Positions 24,985-34,297 of a DNA stretch of 37,851 nt are shown in pieces. A program made the translations under genes and the position numbers. The number at the start of each line of letters is the position of its first letter. Positions within the stretch are counted from its first letter, which is position 1. The stretch lies in contig CAYTOF010000012.1 of assembly GCA_964439435.1 (NCBI GenBank), forward strand, positions 1-37,851, read 5' to 3'. This stretch comes from CAYTOF01 sp964439435. Lineage in GTDB: Bacteria > Bacillota > Clostridia > Oscillospirales > QAMX01. The notes beneath the pieces were generated by a model. It was not told the origin of the DNA, did not search any database, and worked only from the letters and a program-made list of their open reading frames with translations.

Positions 24985-27201
24985 TTATTTTTTCAGCTTT
25001 GCCGTCTGTCGCTGGGCCATTACCAATCTGAAGTAAATGCCCTTCTTTTCGAGCAACTCTCTGTGGGTGCCGACCTCGGCTATTCTCCCTTTGTCTATCA
25101 CCACAAGCCTGTCCGCATGGCGCAGGGTGGAGAGCCTGTGGGCGATGGCAACCGTCGTTCTGTTTTGAACGAGCCTACCCATGGCCTCTTGGATCTTGCT
25201 CTCCGTCTCGGGGTCCAGGGAACTTGTCGCCTCGTCGAGGATCAAGATCATCGGGTTTTTGAGCACCGCTCGGGCGATGGCCAAGCGCTGCCGCTCACCC
25301 CCCGATAGGGAGTGGGCGTTTTCTCCGAGCATGGTGTTGTAGCCGTCGGGTAGATTCATGATGAAGTCATGGGCGTTGGCGGCTTTTGCCGAGGCTATGA
25401 CCTCTTCCCTTGTGGCGTCTTCCTTTGCATATGTGATATTGTCGTATATTGTCCCGGCAAATAAGAAGGTGTCCTGGAAGACAACTCCGATGTTGTCGTG
25501 CAAATCCTTTTGCAATATGTTCTTGATATCCACACCGTCAAGAAGTATCGAACCCGAGTTGGGGTCATACAGGCGCATCATGAGGTTTATCATCGTGGAT
25601 TTGCCTGCCCCCGACGGCCCTACCAAGCCGACCATCTCCCCGGGTTTTATCTCAAGGCTCATATTTCGCAGGACAGGCTCATATGATTTGTAGCCAAAGG
25701 TGACGTTTTTAAACTCTATGCGCCCTTTGACCTTGGGGGTTTGCGGGTTTTCCGTATCGCTGATGTCGAGCTTTTCGTCTATTATCTCAAAGATCTTTAC
25801 CATGCTCGTCATAGCGGCGGCAAGCCAACGCGGCAGGGATGACAGCCAGCGCAGGGGCTGATAGATGTATGTGAGAAACAACATGAATTGAATCAGTTCT
25901 CCCAGAGTCAGCTCTCTGCCCAAAACAAGCCTTCCTCCGAAATAGAGCACGAAAAACTCACCGAGCCCCACTATAAACTGCAGCGGCGGGAAGAGCTTTG
26001 CCCATGTCTGTTCGTTCTTCATGGATATCTCGGCCAGCCTTTCGCAGGTGTCGCCGAATTTTGCGATCTCCCGCTCTTCGTTTCCGAAGGTCTTCACGAC
26101 CCTTATGCCCTTTATGATGTCGTGGAGGATGGAGGAGGAGCGGGCGTCATAGCGCCATTGTTTTTCATATCTCAGGCGAATATGTTTCCAAAACGTCTGG
26201 ATGAGGAAGATCACAATGGGCACGGGCAGGAACACAAGCAAGGTCAAAATGGGGTTTGTGACCAGGAGCACCACCGTGATAACGGTGAACATGATGATCT
26301 GCTCCAGGGCATATCGGCCCATGTCCGTCAAAAACTGCCTCACTTCCTGGGTGTCCCGCGTGATGCGCTTCATCAGGTCGCCGCTGGTCTTTTTCGATAT
26401 GGATGCCAGGGAGAGTTTTTGCACCTTTTCATACATGATGCCCCGCAGATAGTCGGTGAATTTGCTCCCGAGCACATTGGACAACATCGTTGAAAAAATG
26501 AACAACACCTCGCCCACAGCCCTTGTGAGCACCATCAAGCCCGTGACGGCGAGCACGCCCTTTATCGGATCGGCAAACCACGGTGTGGCTGCCTCGCTTG
26601 GGGCGAGGTAGTCGTCTGTCAAAATCCTGTTGAGTATGGGCATCATGGCAAAAAGCGCATTTGACGCGATCAACAACAGGGTGGAGACGATGAAAGCGGG
26701 CCAAAAGTTTTTCATCATCTGCAGTGAACGCTTGAATATATAGCTCTTGTCCACACAGAACATACAGACATCGATGTCCCCCATGAGGGGCCTGCCGCAC
26801 CGCTCACACTGTGTCTTTTCGTGGCGGGCAAGGCTGCCCTCATGGCCTGTCTCTATGTAGAAGTTGACGATTTTGCACATCTCTGCGGCATCCAGCACAG
26901 CGCTCATGGTGAAGCGGCAGACGCGTATGTTTTCCTCTTCGGGCAGGGTCTTCACATCGCCCTCTGCCCTGTCTTCCCCTGCGCTCGGATCTCGCAGTAC
27001 CAGCTCCAAAAAACCGCAGCCTATGTCTGTATACTGTTTTAGTTCGGCGCATCCTTGCACGCTTTGGCGGAAAACTTCGGTGCCGTCTATCGATGCCATG
27101 AGGGCGCCCTCTGAAAAGACCAGCTCACCCTCGCAGTGTTCTCCCGTGGAGTCAAGGTCAAAGTGTATTCTGTTTTTTACACTGTTCTCTTTCACTTTCA
27201 A
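24985..27201 (-). CDS. ABC exporter half-transporter with N-terminal zinc ribbon (A)
   Basis: 738 residues. The first 125 or so form a soluble beta-rich domain of no recognised family. A four-cysteine ribbon follows (CERC at 132-135, CMFC at 146-149), then six transmembrane helices and a nucleotide-binding domain with Walker A GLVGPSGAGKST, signature LSGGERQRLAIARA, Walker B LILDEATSSLD and H-loop AIAHRLSTLRHADR. All catalytic residues are present. The start is a TTG at 27201, chosen because an AAAGGAGGTGAT anti-SD match sits 10 nt upstream and no ATG fits. It is the last gene of the ABC-DUF1854-ABC unit and presumably pairs with the other ABC protein as a heterodimer. Substrate is unknown. 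Confidence 0.85.
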   Translation of the reverse strand: MKVKENSVKNRIHFDLDSTGEHCEGELVFSEGALMASIDGTEVFRQSVQGCAELKQYTDIGCGFLELVLRDPSAGEDRAEGDVKTLPEEENIRVCRFTMSAVLDAAEMCKIVNFYIETGHEGSLARHEKTQCERCGRPLMGDIDVCMFCVDKSYIFKRSLQMMKNFWPAFIVSTLLLIASNALFAMMPILNRILTDDYLAPSEAATPWFADPIKGVLAVTGLMVLTRAVGEVLFIFSTMLSNVLGSKFTDYLRGIMYEKVQKLSLASISKKTSGDLMKRITRDTQEVRQFLTDMGRYALEQIIMFTVITVVLLVTNPILTLLVFLPVPIVIFLIQTFWKHIRLRYEKQWRYDARSSSILHDIIKGIRVVKTFGNEEREIAKFGDTCERLAEISMKNEQTWAKLFPPLQFIVGLGEFFVLYFGGRLVLGRELTLGELIQFMLFLTYIYQPLRWLSSLPRWLAAAMTSMVKIFEIIDEKLDISDTENPQTPKVKGRIEFKNVTFGYKSYEPVLRNMSLEIKPGEMVGLVGPSGAGKSTMINLMMRLYDPNSGSILLDGVDIKNILQKDLHDNIGVVFQDTFLFAGTIYDNITYAKEDATREEVIASAKAANAHDFIMNLPDGYNTMLGENAHSLSGGERQRLAIARAVLKNPMILILDEATSSLDPETESKIQEAMGRLVQNRTTVAIAHRLSTLRHADRLVVIDKGRIAEVGTHRELLEKKGIYFRLVMAQRQTAKLKK

Positions 27202-27235
27202 GCGTGCATCACCTCCTTTATCCCCTCTCCTCGTA

Positions 27236-27769
27236 TCAATACAAGTAAGGTTCTATTTTTCTTCTGCTCTTTGGATTGATTTTCCATATATCCGGTATCA
27301 TATAGCGGTTGCCGTCCACATCCGTTATCACTATGCTCTCGTCGTCCAGCTGCTTGATGCTGCGGCTGATGTCCTTGACGGCAAAGGTTTTTTTGTAGTC
27401 CTTTATCTTGACATCAAAGTAAAAATAACCCATTTTTTCCTTGATTGTCTCAATTTCCGATATCTCAGGGCAATAATATCTGCTCTCAAGCTCCGCCTTT
27501 ACCAGCTCCCGCTGCTCCTCCGAGAGCTCGGCAAGGTCCCTGATGATGCCCAGCTCCTTGCCCTCCATGTCCCCTATTGTTATGTATTTGAAAGGTTCTT
27601 TAAAGGGCAAAATCCTGGAGAGCTTGACCCTCTTGTGGTCTTTATCCCCCATCTTGAGGGCGATAAAGCCCTTGGGGTTGGTGTAAAACGAGATCTCTCC
27701 CGCATTTAAAATGCCGATGTCCAGAATGTCTTCTGCGCGTCTGGGCGTTTTTGCGGTGTTTTCTTCCAT
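27236..27769 (-). CDS. DUF1854 family protein
   Basis: 177-residue soluble protein matching the DUF1854 pattern: an early FYTNPKGFIALKMGD, then RVKLSRILPFKEPFKYITI, ELGIIRDLAELSEEQRELV, YYCPEISEIETIKEKMGYFY and the closing DVDGNRYMIPDIWKI. DUF1854 proteins are often found beside ABC exporters, and in some proteobacteria beside cyanophycin genes; no cyanophycin gene is in this window. The start is the ATG at 27769, preceded by AAGGAG with an 8-nt spacer, 25 nt after the upstream ABC gene; an in-frame start at 27802 overlaps that gene. It probably acts as a regulatory or adaptor partner of the flanking transporters; that is inference. Confidence 0.85.
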   Translation of the reverse strand: MEENTAKTPRRAEDILDIGILNAGEISFYTNPKGFIALKMGDKDHKRVKLSRILPFKEPFKYITIGDMEGKELGIIRDLAELSEEQRELVKAELESRYYCPEISEIETIKEKMGYFYFDVKIKDYKKTFAVKDISRSIKQLDDESIVITDVDGNRYMIPDIWKINPKSRRKIEPYLY

Positions 27770-27794
27770 CGAAATCACTCCTTCTTTCTCTGTC

Positions 27795-30083
27795 CTACTC
27801 ATCGCCTATGCCCACATATTTCAGGGCTTCGGCCTGTATCTGATAGAGCTTGTAGTATTCGCCTTTTTTGAGCATGAGCTCCTTGTATGTGCCCGTCTCC
27901 ACCACCTTGCCGTCATCTATGACTGCGAGCATGTCCGCATCTCGCAGGGTGGAGAGCCTGTGGGCGATGGCCAGTGTTGTCCTGCCCTCCTTGAGCTCCG
28001 AGAGGGCGTTTTGTATGTTGCGCTCCGTCTCCGTGTCCATGGCTGCGGTGGCCTCGTCCAAGATGAGGATTTTCGGGTTTTGGATGATGGTGCGGGCAAT
28101 CGAAACGCGCTGCCTCTCTCCGCCGGAGAGATCCTGCCCGCCCGCGCCTATGCGGGTTTCGTAGGTGTCGGGCAATTTCATGATGAAATCGTGGGCGCTG
28201 GCAGCTTTGGCGGCGGCGATAACCTCTTCAATGGGCGCATCGGGATTTGAGTATCGGATGTTGTCGGCTATTGTGCCCATGAACAGGTATATGTCCTGGG
28301 AGACCAGCCCGATGTTTTCCCGCAGTTGGGAGAGCTTTAAGTCCTTCACATCCACGCCGTCGATCTTGATGACACCGGCCTTTGCGTCGTACAGCCTTGC
28401 TATGAGATTGGCAATCGTCGTCTTTCCGGCACCTGTTTTGCCCACTATGCCGAGCATTTCACCGGGGTTTACTTTTAAATCCAGCTTTTTGATGACGGGG
28501 CGCGCGGGCTCGTATTCAAACTCGAGCTCGGATATCTCTATGCCTCCCTCAAAGTGTTCGAGCACTGTCGGGTTTTTGGACTCCGCCACATCGGGTTCGG
28601 AGTCGATTATCTCAAATACACGCTGGGCGGAGTCAAGACACCTGGCCCACCAGTTTGACACCCAGGACAAAAAGTCCAAGGGACCGTGAATCATGTTGAG
28701 GTATATGACAAAAGTCAGCAGTGTGCCAAGGCTCATCTCGCCGTTGACAACCATTATGCCCCCGACGGCGAGTATGGCCGTTGTCACTATATATATGAAC
28801 AAAAATATAAGGGGATATGCCGTTATCTCCGTGTTGGAGAGCTTTATCTCCGCCCCCATGACTTTTCCGCTCATGACCGAAAATCTGCGGTTTTCCTCTT
28901 CTTCTCTGGAAAAGGCCTTTATGACACGGGCTCCGTTTATATTGTCGCTGACCATGCTGGTCAGGTTGGCGTTGTATGCCCATCTCTTGTGGTGCAGGCG
29001 GTGCCACATCTTGTCGAGCACGCGAAAGACTATGACAATCACAGGTACGGTGGCCACGGTTATGAGCGTCAGCTTCCAGCTCATAAAGGCCATGATTGTT
29101 ATAACCGCCACCATGGTGATGACATTTACAATGATATAGGGCAAACCGTCCACAAAGAACCAGTATATATTGTTTGAGTCGGAGGTCACCCGCTCCATGA
29201 GGGAACCTGTCTGTTTTGAGGTGTAAAAACTGACACCGAGCCTCTGCATCGCTTTGAATATCTTCAGCTTGATGTCATAGATGACCCAAGGCATTATCCC
29301 CGAGAGAATGTATTGATAGACAATGGAGAATAAGAGGTTTAACAACCTCACTCCGAGGATGGCAAGCACTATGTAACCCAGGGAAGTGATGAGCATTTCC
29401 ACAGGCTTTGTGTTGTCTGTGTTGAGCACAGTGTCATAGAGAAGTCTTGTGCTCACCTGCGGCATCAAAACACCGAGCAGGGTTCCAAAGAGCATTGTGC
29501 CGATGATGATGGCTATTTTTCCGCCATGCCCGCTAAAACCCTCAAAAAGCCGCTTGATTGTGGATTTTTTATCTATGCATTTGGGGCAAATCTTGCGTTT
29601 TGGGTCCGGATATCTCATGCCGCAGGTGGGGCAAAAAGGCGACTCGTGAAAGGTCTTTTTCACCTCTTCCAGTTTTCCGCCTTCTTTGACTGTGTTGAAT
29701 GCCTTGACAAAGTCCTCAAAATTCGGCGTCAAGCCCAAGGAGAACTTTATGACGGGGCTCTCTTCCCCGTCTTTTATGCCAATCAATCTGCCTGTGGAGA
29801 CATATTTTTCTGTTTTCAGTTTGTCAAAGTCCTCAAAGGGTATGCACTCCAATTTATCAAGGGTGTATTTTGCAGTCAAGGCCTTTTTCTTTTTTATTTT
29901 GACCAGTTCCTCTGTTCCCATGGCGATATAGATGCCTTTTTTGTCAAAGGCAAGCCACACGGTGGTATATTCCCCCGCTTCGTCCATATCTCCTGTCACG
30001 GAGTATAAAAATTCCTCTGTGCTGATGTTCTCCGCTTCGAGCAGTCCCAGCACTTCCTTTGGCAGCTGTCCCAAATCCTCCAT
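27795..30083 (-). CDS. ABC exporter half-transporter with N-terminal zinc ribbon (B)
   Basis: About 762 residues with the same plan as the other ABC protein but a distinct N-terminal domain of roughly 145 residues (TVWLAFDKKGIYIAMGTEEL). The ribbon is CPTC...CPKC (about 151-154 and 166-169). Six transmembrane helices follow, then Walker A GIVGKTGAGKTT, signature LSGGERQRVSIAR, Walker B ILILDEATAAMD and H-loop AIAHRLSTLRDAD. Catalytic residues are intact. Two starts are possible: ATG 30083 (used) with GGGGG 12 nt upstream, or TTG 30095 with that site directly abutting it. First structural gene after the leader, so it should respond to whatever controls the leader. Confidence 0.85.
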   Translation of the reverse strand: MEDLGQLPKEVLGLLEAENISTEEFLYSVTGDMDEAGEYTTVWLAFDKKGIYIAMGTEELVKIKKKKALTAKYTLDKLECIPFEDFDKLKTEKYVSTGRLIGIKDGEESPVIKFSLGLTPNFEDFVKAFNTVKEGGKLEEVKKTFHESPFCPTCGMRYPDPKRKICPKCIDKKSTIKRLFEGFSGHGGKIAIIIGTMLFGTLLGVLMPQVSTRLLYDTVLNTDNTKPVEMLITSLGYIVLAILGVRLLNLLFSIVYQYILSGIMPWVIYDIKLKIFKAMQRLGVSFYTSKQTGSLMERVTSDSNNIYWFFVDGLPYIIVNVITMVAVITIMAFMSWKLTLITVATVPVIVIVFRVLDKMWHRLHHKRWAYNANLTSMVSDNINGARVIKAFSREEEENRRFSVMSGKVMGAEIKLSNTEITAYPLIFLFIYIVTTAILAVGGIMVVNGEMSLGTLLTFVIYLNMIHGPLDFLSWVSNWWARCLDSAQRVFEIIDSEPDVAESKNPTVLEHFEGGIEISELEFEYEPARPVIKKLDLKVNPGEMLGIVGKTGAGKTTIANLIARLYDAKAGVIKIDGVDVKDLKLSQLRENIGLVSQDIYLFMGTIADNIRYSNPDAPIEEVIAAAKAASAHDFIMKLPDTYETRIGAGGQDLSGGERQRVSIARTIIQNPKILILDEATAAMDTETERNIQNALSELKEGRTTLAIAHRLSTLRDADMLAVIDDGKVVETGTYKELMLKKGEYYKLYQIQAEALKYVGIGDE

Positions 30084-30102
30084 GCGGTTTTTCAACCCCC
30101 TT

Positions 30103-30125
30103 GCGCCTTTTTCGGCGCGTTTTTG
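30103..30125 (+). terminator. GC-rich hairpin with T-tract, plus-strand orientation
   Basis: GCGCC (30103-30107) pairs with GGCGC (30114-30118) across a T-rich loop, followed by GTTTTT on the plus strand. It would stop antisense transcription heading away from the ABC gene. On the minus strand it forms the same stem just before the ABC ribosome site, without a T-tract. A 5-bp stem is short, so confidence is low. Confidence 0.3.
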
Positions 30126-30128
30126 TAT

Positions 30129-30163
30129 AAAAAATACCCGAACGGCTTAGGGCCATCCGGGTA
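30129..30163 (-). terminator. Terminator-like hairpin in the ABC operon leader
   Basis: On the minus strand TACCCG (reading 30163-30158) pairs with CGGGTA (30140-30135), with an inner GGC/GCC pair, and is followed at once by TTTTTT (30134-30129). It lies after the 45-codon leader ORF and about 45 nt before the ABC start, in the same direction. It could end a small stand-alone transcript or act as an attenuator for the ABC operon. Confidence 0.65.
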
Positions 30164-30188
30164 GCTCCATGCAGATGCCATTAAAGCA

Positions 30189-30326
30189 TTATAAAATGCC
30201 CCGGAGGTGTAAATAAGCCGAATTTTGCAAATTGTCGCATGTGAAAAAGACATCTTTATCCCCATGCCCGTTCACAGCGTGCATTTTGACAACGTTTAAC
30301 GAAACTCTGTTGTTGCGATATGTCAT
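30189..30326 (-). CDS. 45-residue leader ORF, unknown
   Basis: ATG at 30326-30324, stop TAA at 30191-30189. It has an excellent ribosome site, GAGGAGG, with a 7-nt spacer, and follows a perfect-spacing promoter by about 32 nt. The peptide starts MTYRNNRVSLNVVKMHAVNG, is polar with two cysteine-free halves and one Cys, and has no signal peptide or recognised domain. A hairpin (GCATT/AATGC, 30186-30199) covers its stop and a terminator-like stem follows. It may be a real small protein or a leader peptide; conservation would decide. Confidence 0.4.
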   Translation of the reverse strand: MTYRNNRVSLNVVKMHAVNGHGDKDVFFTCDNLQNSAYLHLRGIL

Positions 30327-30338
30327 TTTTACACCTCC
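30203..30338. repeat. 11-bp inverted repeat linking the leader ORF's SD to its 3' end
   Basis: GGAGGTGTAAA at 30203-30213 and its exact complement TTTACACCTCC at 30328-30338. On the minus-strand transcript the second copy is the ribosome site and spacer of the leader ORF, and the first copy is an anti-SD inside the end of the same ORF, so long-range pairing would hide the start. Confidence 0.6.
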
Positions 30339-30364
30339 TCACAATTTATTAAAAGACAATACTG

Positions 30365-30393
30365 AGTATAGCACGATAAAATCAGGCTGTCAA
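30365..30393 (-). promoter_or_regulatory. Sigma-A promoter of the ABC-DUF1854 operon
   Basis: Minus-strand TTGACA (30393-30388), 17-nt spacer, TATACT (30370-30365). The only good promoter found between malic enzyme and the ABC genes. The transcript would begin near 30358 with a leader of about 275 nt. Confidence 0.8.
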
Positions 30394-30462
30394 CACATTG
30401 TTGAACAAAAATATATCCCAATTTTTTCCATAATACCCGATGTCCATTTTTTGCATCTGTTT

Positions 30463-31626
30463 TTACCTCTGTTCGCAAAACCACGCCTGTGCCACGGCTT
30501 TTGCCACTGCAGGCGCCACGCGTTTGTCAAAGACATCCGGCAAGACATATGCGGGCTTTAGCTCCTCTTCTCCTATGAGCTCTGCAATGGCCATCGCCGC
30601 TGCGACTTTCATGCTCCCCGTGATATCCCGCGCCCCGCAATCCAGTGCTCCGCGAAAGATCCCCGGGAATGCCAGCACATTGTTTATCTGATTGTGGAAG
30701 TCCGACCTGCCTGTGCCGATAATGGCAGCGCCGGCACTTAGGGCCAGCTCGGGCATGATTTCGGGGATGGGGTTGGACAGCGCAAAGACAATCGGGTCTG
30801 CCGCCATGGAGGCTATCATCTCTTTGCTGACAATCCCCGGTGCGGACAGCCCTATAAACACATCCGCACCTTCCAGCGCCTCTTTCAGGGATCCGCGTTC
30901 GCCATTTGGATTTGTGATCAGGGCAAGCTCCCTTCTGTCTGCGTCGAGACCTTGATCGTCCTTTTCCAGTATGCCTTTTCTGTTGCAGACCAAGACATTT
31001 TTCATGCCGTATTCCAACAAGATGCGCGCAGTGGCGACACCTGCTGCCCCCGCTCCCGCAATGACGGTCTTGACCTCTGCCCTGTCTTTGCCGACAAGCT
31101 TCAAGGCGTTGTGCACCGCCGCGAGCACCACAACGGCCGTGCCGTGTTGGTCGTCGTGGAATATGGGTATATCGCAGAGCTCCTTTAAGCGCCGCTCTAT
31201 TTCAAAACAGCGCGGTGCAGAGATGTCTTCCAGGTTTATGCCCCCAAAGCTGCCCGAAAGAAGGTAGATTGTTCTCACAATCTCCTCGGTGGATTTGGAG
31301 CGTATGCACAGCGGAATGGCGTCCACTCCGCCAAATTCTTTGAACAGCACACATTTGCCCTCCATCACGGGCATGCCCGCCTCAGGCCCTATGTCCCCTA
31401 GCCCAAGGACAGCGGTGCCATCCGTCACCACCGCAACCGTGTTGTGTCTTCTTGTGTACACATATGAGAGCTGCGTGTCTTTTTGTATCTCAAGGCAAGG
31501 CTCCGCCACTCCCGGCGTGTAGGCAAGGGCCAGCTCTTCCCTGTTGGTGATGGCCGCGCGTGATTTTATCTCCAGCTTGCCGCCCCACTTTTTGTGGGCG
31601 TCCAAGGCTTTTTCCTTTGTTGTCAT
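30463..31626 (-). CDS. NAD(P)-dependent malic enzyme
   Basis: Oxidatively decarboxylates malate to pyruvate and CO2. The 387-residue protein is the short bacterial form: LALAYTPGVAEPCLEI, VTDGTAVLGLGDIGPEAGMPVMEGK-type N-domain (DGTAVLGLGDIGPEAG seen), the metal/catalytic stretch IPIFHDDQHGTAVV, and the Rossmann VIAGAGAAGVATARILLE. The late motif FALSNPIPEI is also present. The start is ATG 31626, with GGGGG 8 nt upstream; an open frame continues to 31893 but enters gnd in another frame and is not family sequence. Cofactor preference (NAD or NADP) cannot be read with confidence. Confidence 0.93.
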   Translation of the reverse strand: MTTKEKALDAHKKWGGKLEIKSRAAITNREELALAYTPGVAEPCLEIQKDTQLSYVYTRRHNTVAVVTDGTAVLGLGDIGPEAGMPVMEGKCVLFKEFGGVDAIPLCIRSKSTEEIVRTIYLLSGSFGGINLEDISAPRCFEIERRLKELCDIPIFHDDQHGTAVVVLAAVHNALKLVGKDRAEVKTVIAGAGAAGVATARILLEYGMKNVLVCNRKGILEKDDQGLDADRRELALITNPNGERGSLKEALEGADVFIGLSAPGIVSKEMIASMAADPIVFALSNPIPEIMPELALSAGAAIIGTGRSDFHNQINNVLAFPGIFRGALDCGARDITGSMKVAAAMAIAELIGEEELKPAYVLPDVFDKRVAPAVAKAVAQAWFCEQR

Positions 31627-31666
31627 GTGGAAATCCCCCGTCTTATTGGTTTTTGGTGTTTTTGCG

Positions 31667-31704
31667 CACAGAGCGGGGGCAGTCGGAACCACCCCCGCTC
31701 TGTG
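31667..31704 (-). other. 13-bp hairpin between gnd and malic enzyme
   Basis: CACAGAGCGGGGG (31667-31679) is perfectly complementary to 31692-31704 with a 12-nt loop. On the minus strand it is followed by CGCAAAAAC, not a U-tract, so it is not a textbook intrinsic terminator. It may terminate weakly or stabilise the 3' end of the sugar-operon mRNA. Confidence 0.55.
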
Positions 31705-31726
31705 AAATGATTTTATTTGAAACTTA

Positions 31727-33178
<1,452 letters not shown>

Positions 33179-33190
33179 GCTCTACCTCGC

Positions 33191-34267
33191 TTATCTTCTA
33201 ACGCGGGCATTGCCCTCGTATATGCTCCAAATCATCTCTTCGTCTGCAGGTTCGCCGAAGTCTGTCAGCAAAGTGACCACAAAAGCGCCGCATGCCCAGG
33301 CAAACTCTATCCACCTCTCCGGATTCCACTCTTTCAAAATGCTGTAGAGGAGACCGCCCACAAAGCCGTCGCCTCCGCCTATCCTGTCAAGCACCTCTAT
33401 TTCACGGGGTTCGACGATGTGCCAGTTGTCACCTTCCAGGACGATTGCCCCCCACAGATGGCGGTTGGCCGAAATGACCTGCCGCAGGGTGTTGGCAAAT
33501 ACAGAGACCTTTGGAAATTTTTGACGGACATTTAATATCATCGCTTTGAAGTTGTCCGTGGAACCGAAAATCTCTTCACCCCCCGATGCGGGACCTTCCA
33601 CCTTGAGAGCAAGTTGGAAATCCTCTTCATTGCCTATGAGAATGTCGGAGAGGGAAGCTATTTCCGTAAACACCTCTGTCAGCTCTTCGTCGCGGTCTTT
33701 CCAGAAGGAGGCGCGGTGGTTTATGTCAAAGGAAATCGCCGTGCCGTATTTTTTGGCTGTCCTTGCAAGCTCTCTGCAGGTTTTTCCCGTCTCCGTCGAC
33801 AGGGCCGCAAACAGACCCGAGATGTGCAGGATCTGCACACCGTCCCGGCCAAAGAGCTTTTCCAGATCAAAATCGGTTGCGTTTATCGTGCGTCCGACTT
33901 CGCCCGCACGGTCGTTGTGAACCCTTGGTCCCCTGGCTCCAAAGCCCGAATCTGCTATGTTAAACTGATGCCTGTATCCCCAGGGACCGCCTTGAGGCAC
34001 ATCCCGTCCCTCATAGTCGATGCCACGTCTGCGCAGATCGCCTTTGATGAGGCTTGCAATCGGGCTGTCTTTGACAAAGGCCGTCAGCACTTTGGTCTTC
34101 AGGCCGAGGGCTGCCGAAATGGACAACACATTGGACTCTGCGCTGGTTATATGCATGTCGTAGTTTAGGCTTGTGTGCACTGCCTGCCGATTGGTCGGTG
34201 TTATGCGGACGCCCATGCTGGTGGGGACCACCATGGCATATGCACAGTTTTGTTTTAATTTAATCAT
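33191..34267 (-). CDS. PfkB family sugar kinase, KDG-kinase-like
   Basis: 358 residues with the ribokinase fold. The catalytic base lies in the C-terminal signature DRIGGGDGFVGGLLYSIL (D300). The GGGD form and the DFGEPADEEM-type ending resemble 2-keto-3-deoxygluconate kinases. N-terminal substrate motifs are NVLSISAALGLKTKVLTAFV and the long GGPWGYRHQFN insertion also seen in KdgK-type enzymes. It follows an SDR of the mannonate-oxidoreductase family, which supports a hexuronate role, but the dehydratase and aldolase needed to complete that pathway are not in this window. GGAGGTAGAG precedes the ATG. Confidence 0.8.
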   Translation of the reverse strand: MIKLKQNCAYAMVVPTSMGVRITPTNRQAVHTSLNYDMHITSAESNVLSISAALGLKTKVLTAFVKDSPIASLIKGDLRRRGIDYEGRDVPQGGPWGYRHQFNIADSGFGARGPRVHNDRAGEVGRTINATDFDLEKLFGRDGVQILHISGLFAALSTETGKTCRELARTAKKYGTAISFDINHRASFWKDRDEELTEVFTEIASLSDILIGNEEDFQLALKVEGPASGGEEIFGSTDNFKAMILNVRQKFPKVSVFANTLRQVISANRHLWGAIVLEGDNWHIVEPREIEVLDRIGGGDGFVGGLLYSILKEWNPERWIEFAWACGAFVVTLLTDFGEPADEEMIWSIYEGNARVRR

Positions 34268-34297
34268 CTCTACCTCCGTTTTCTGCTTGTTGTTCCT

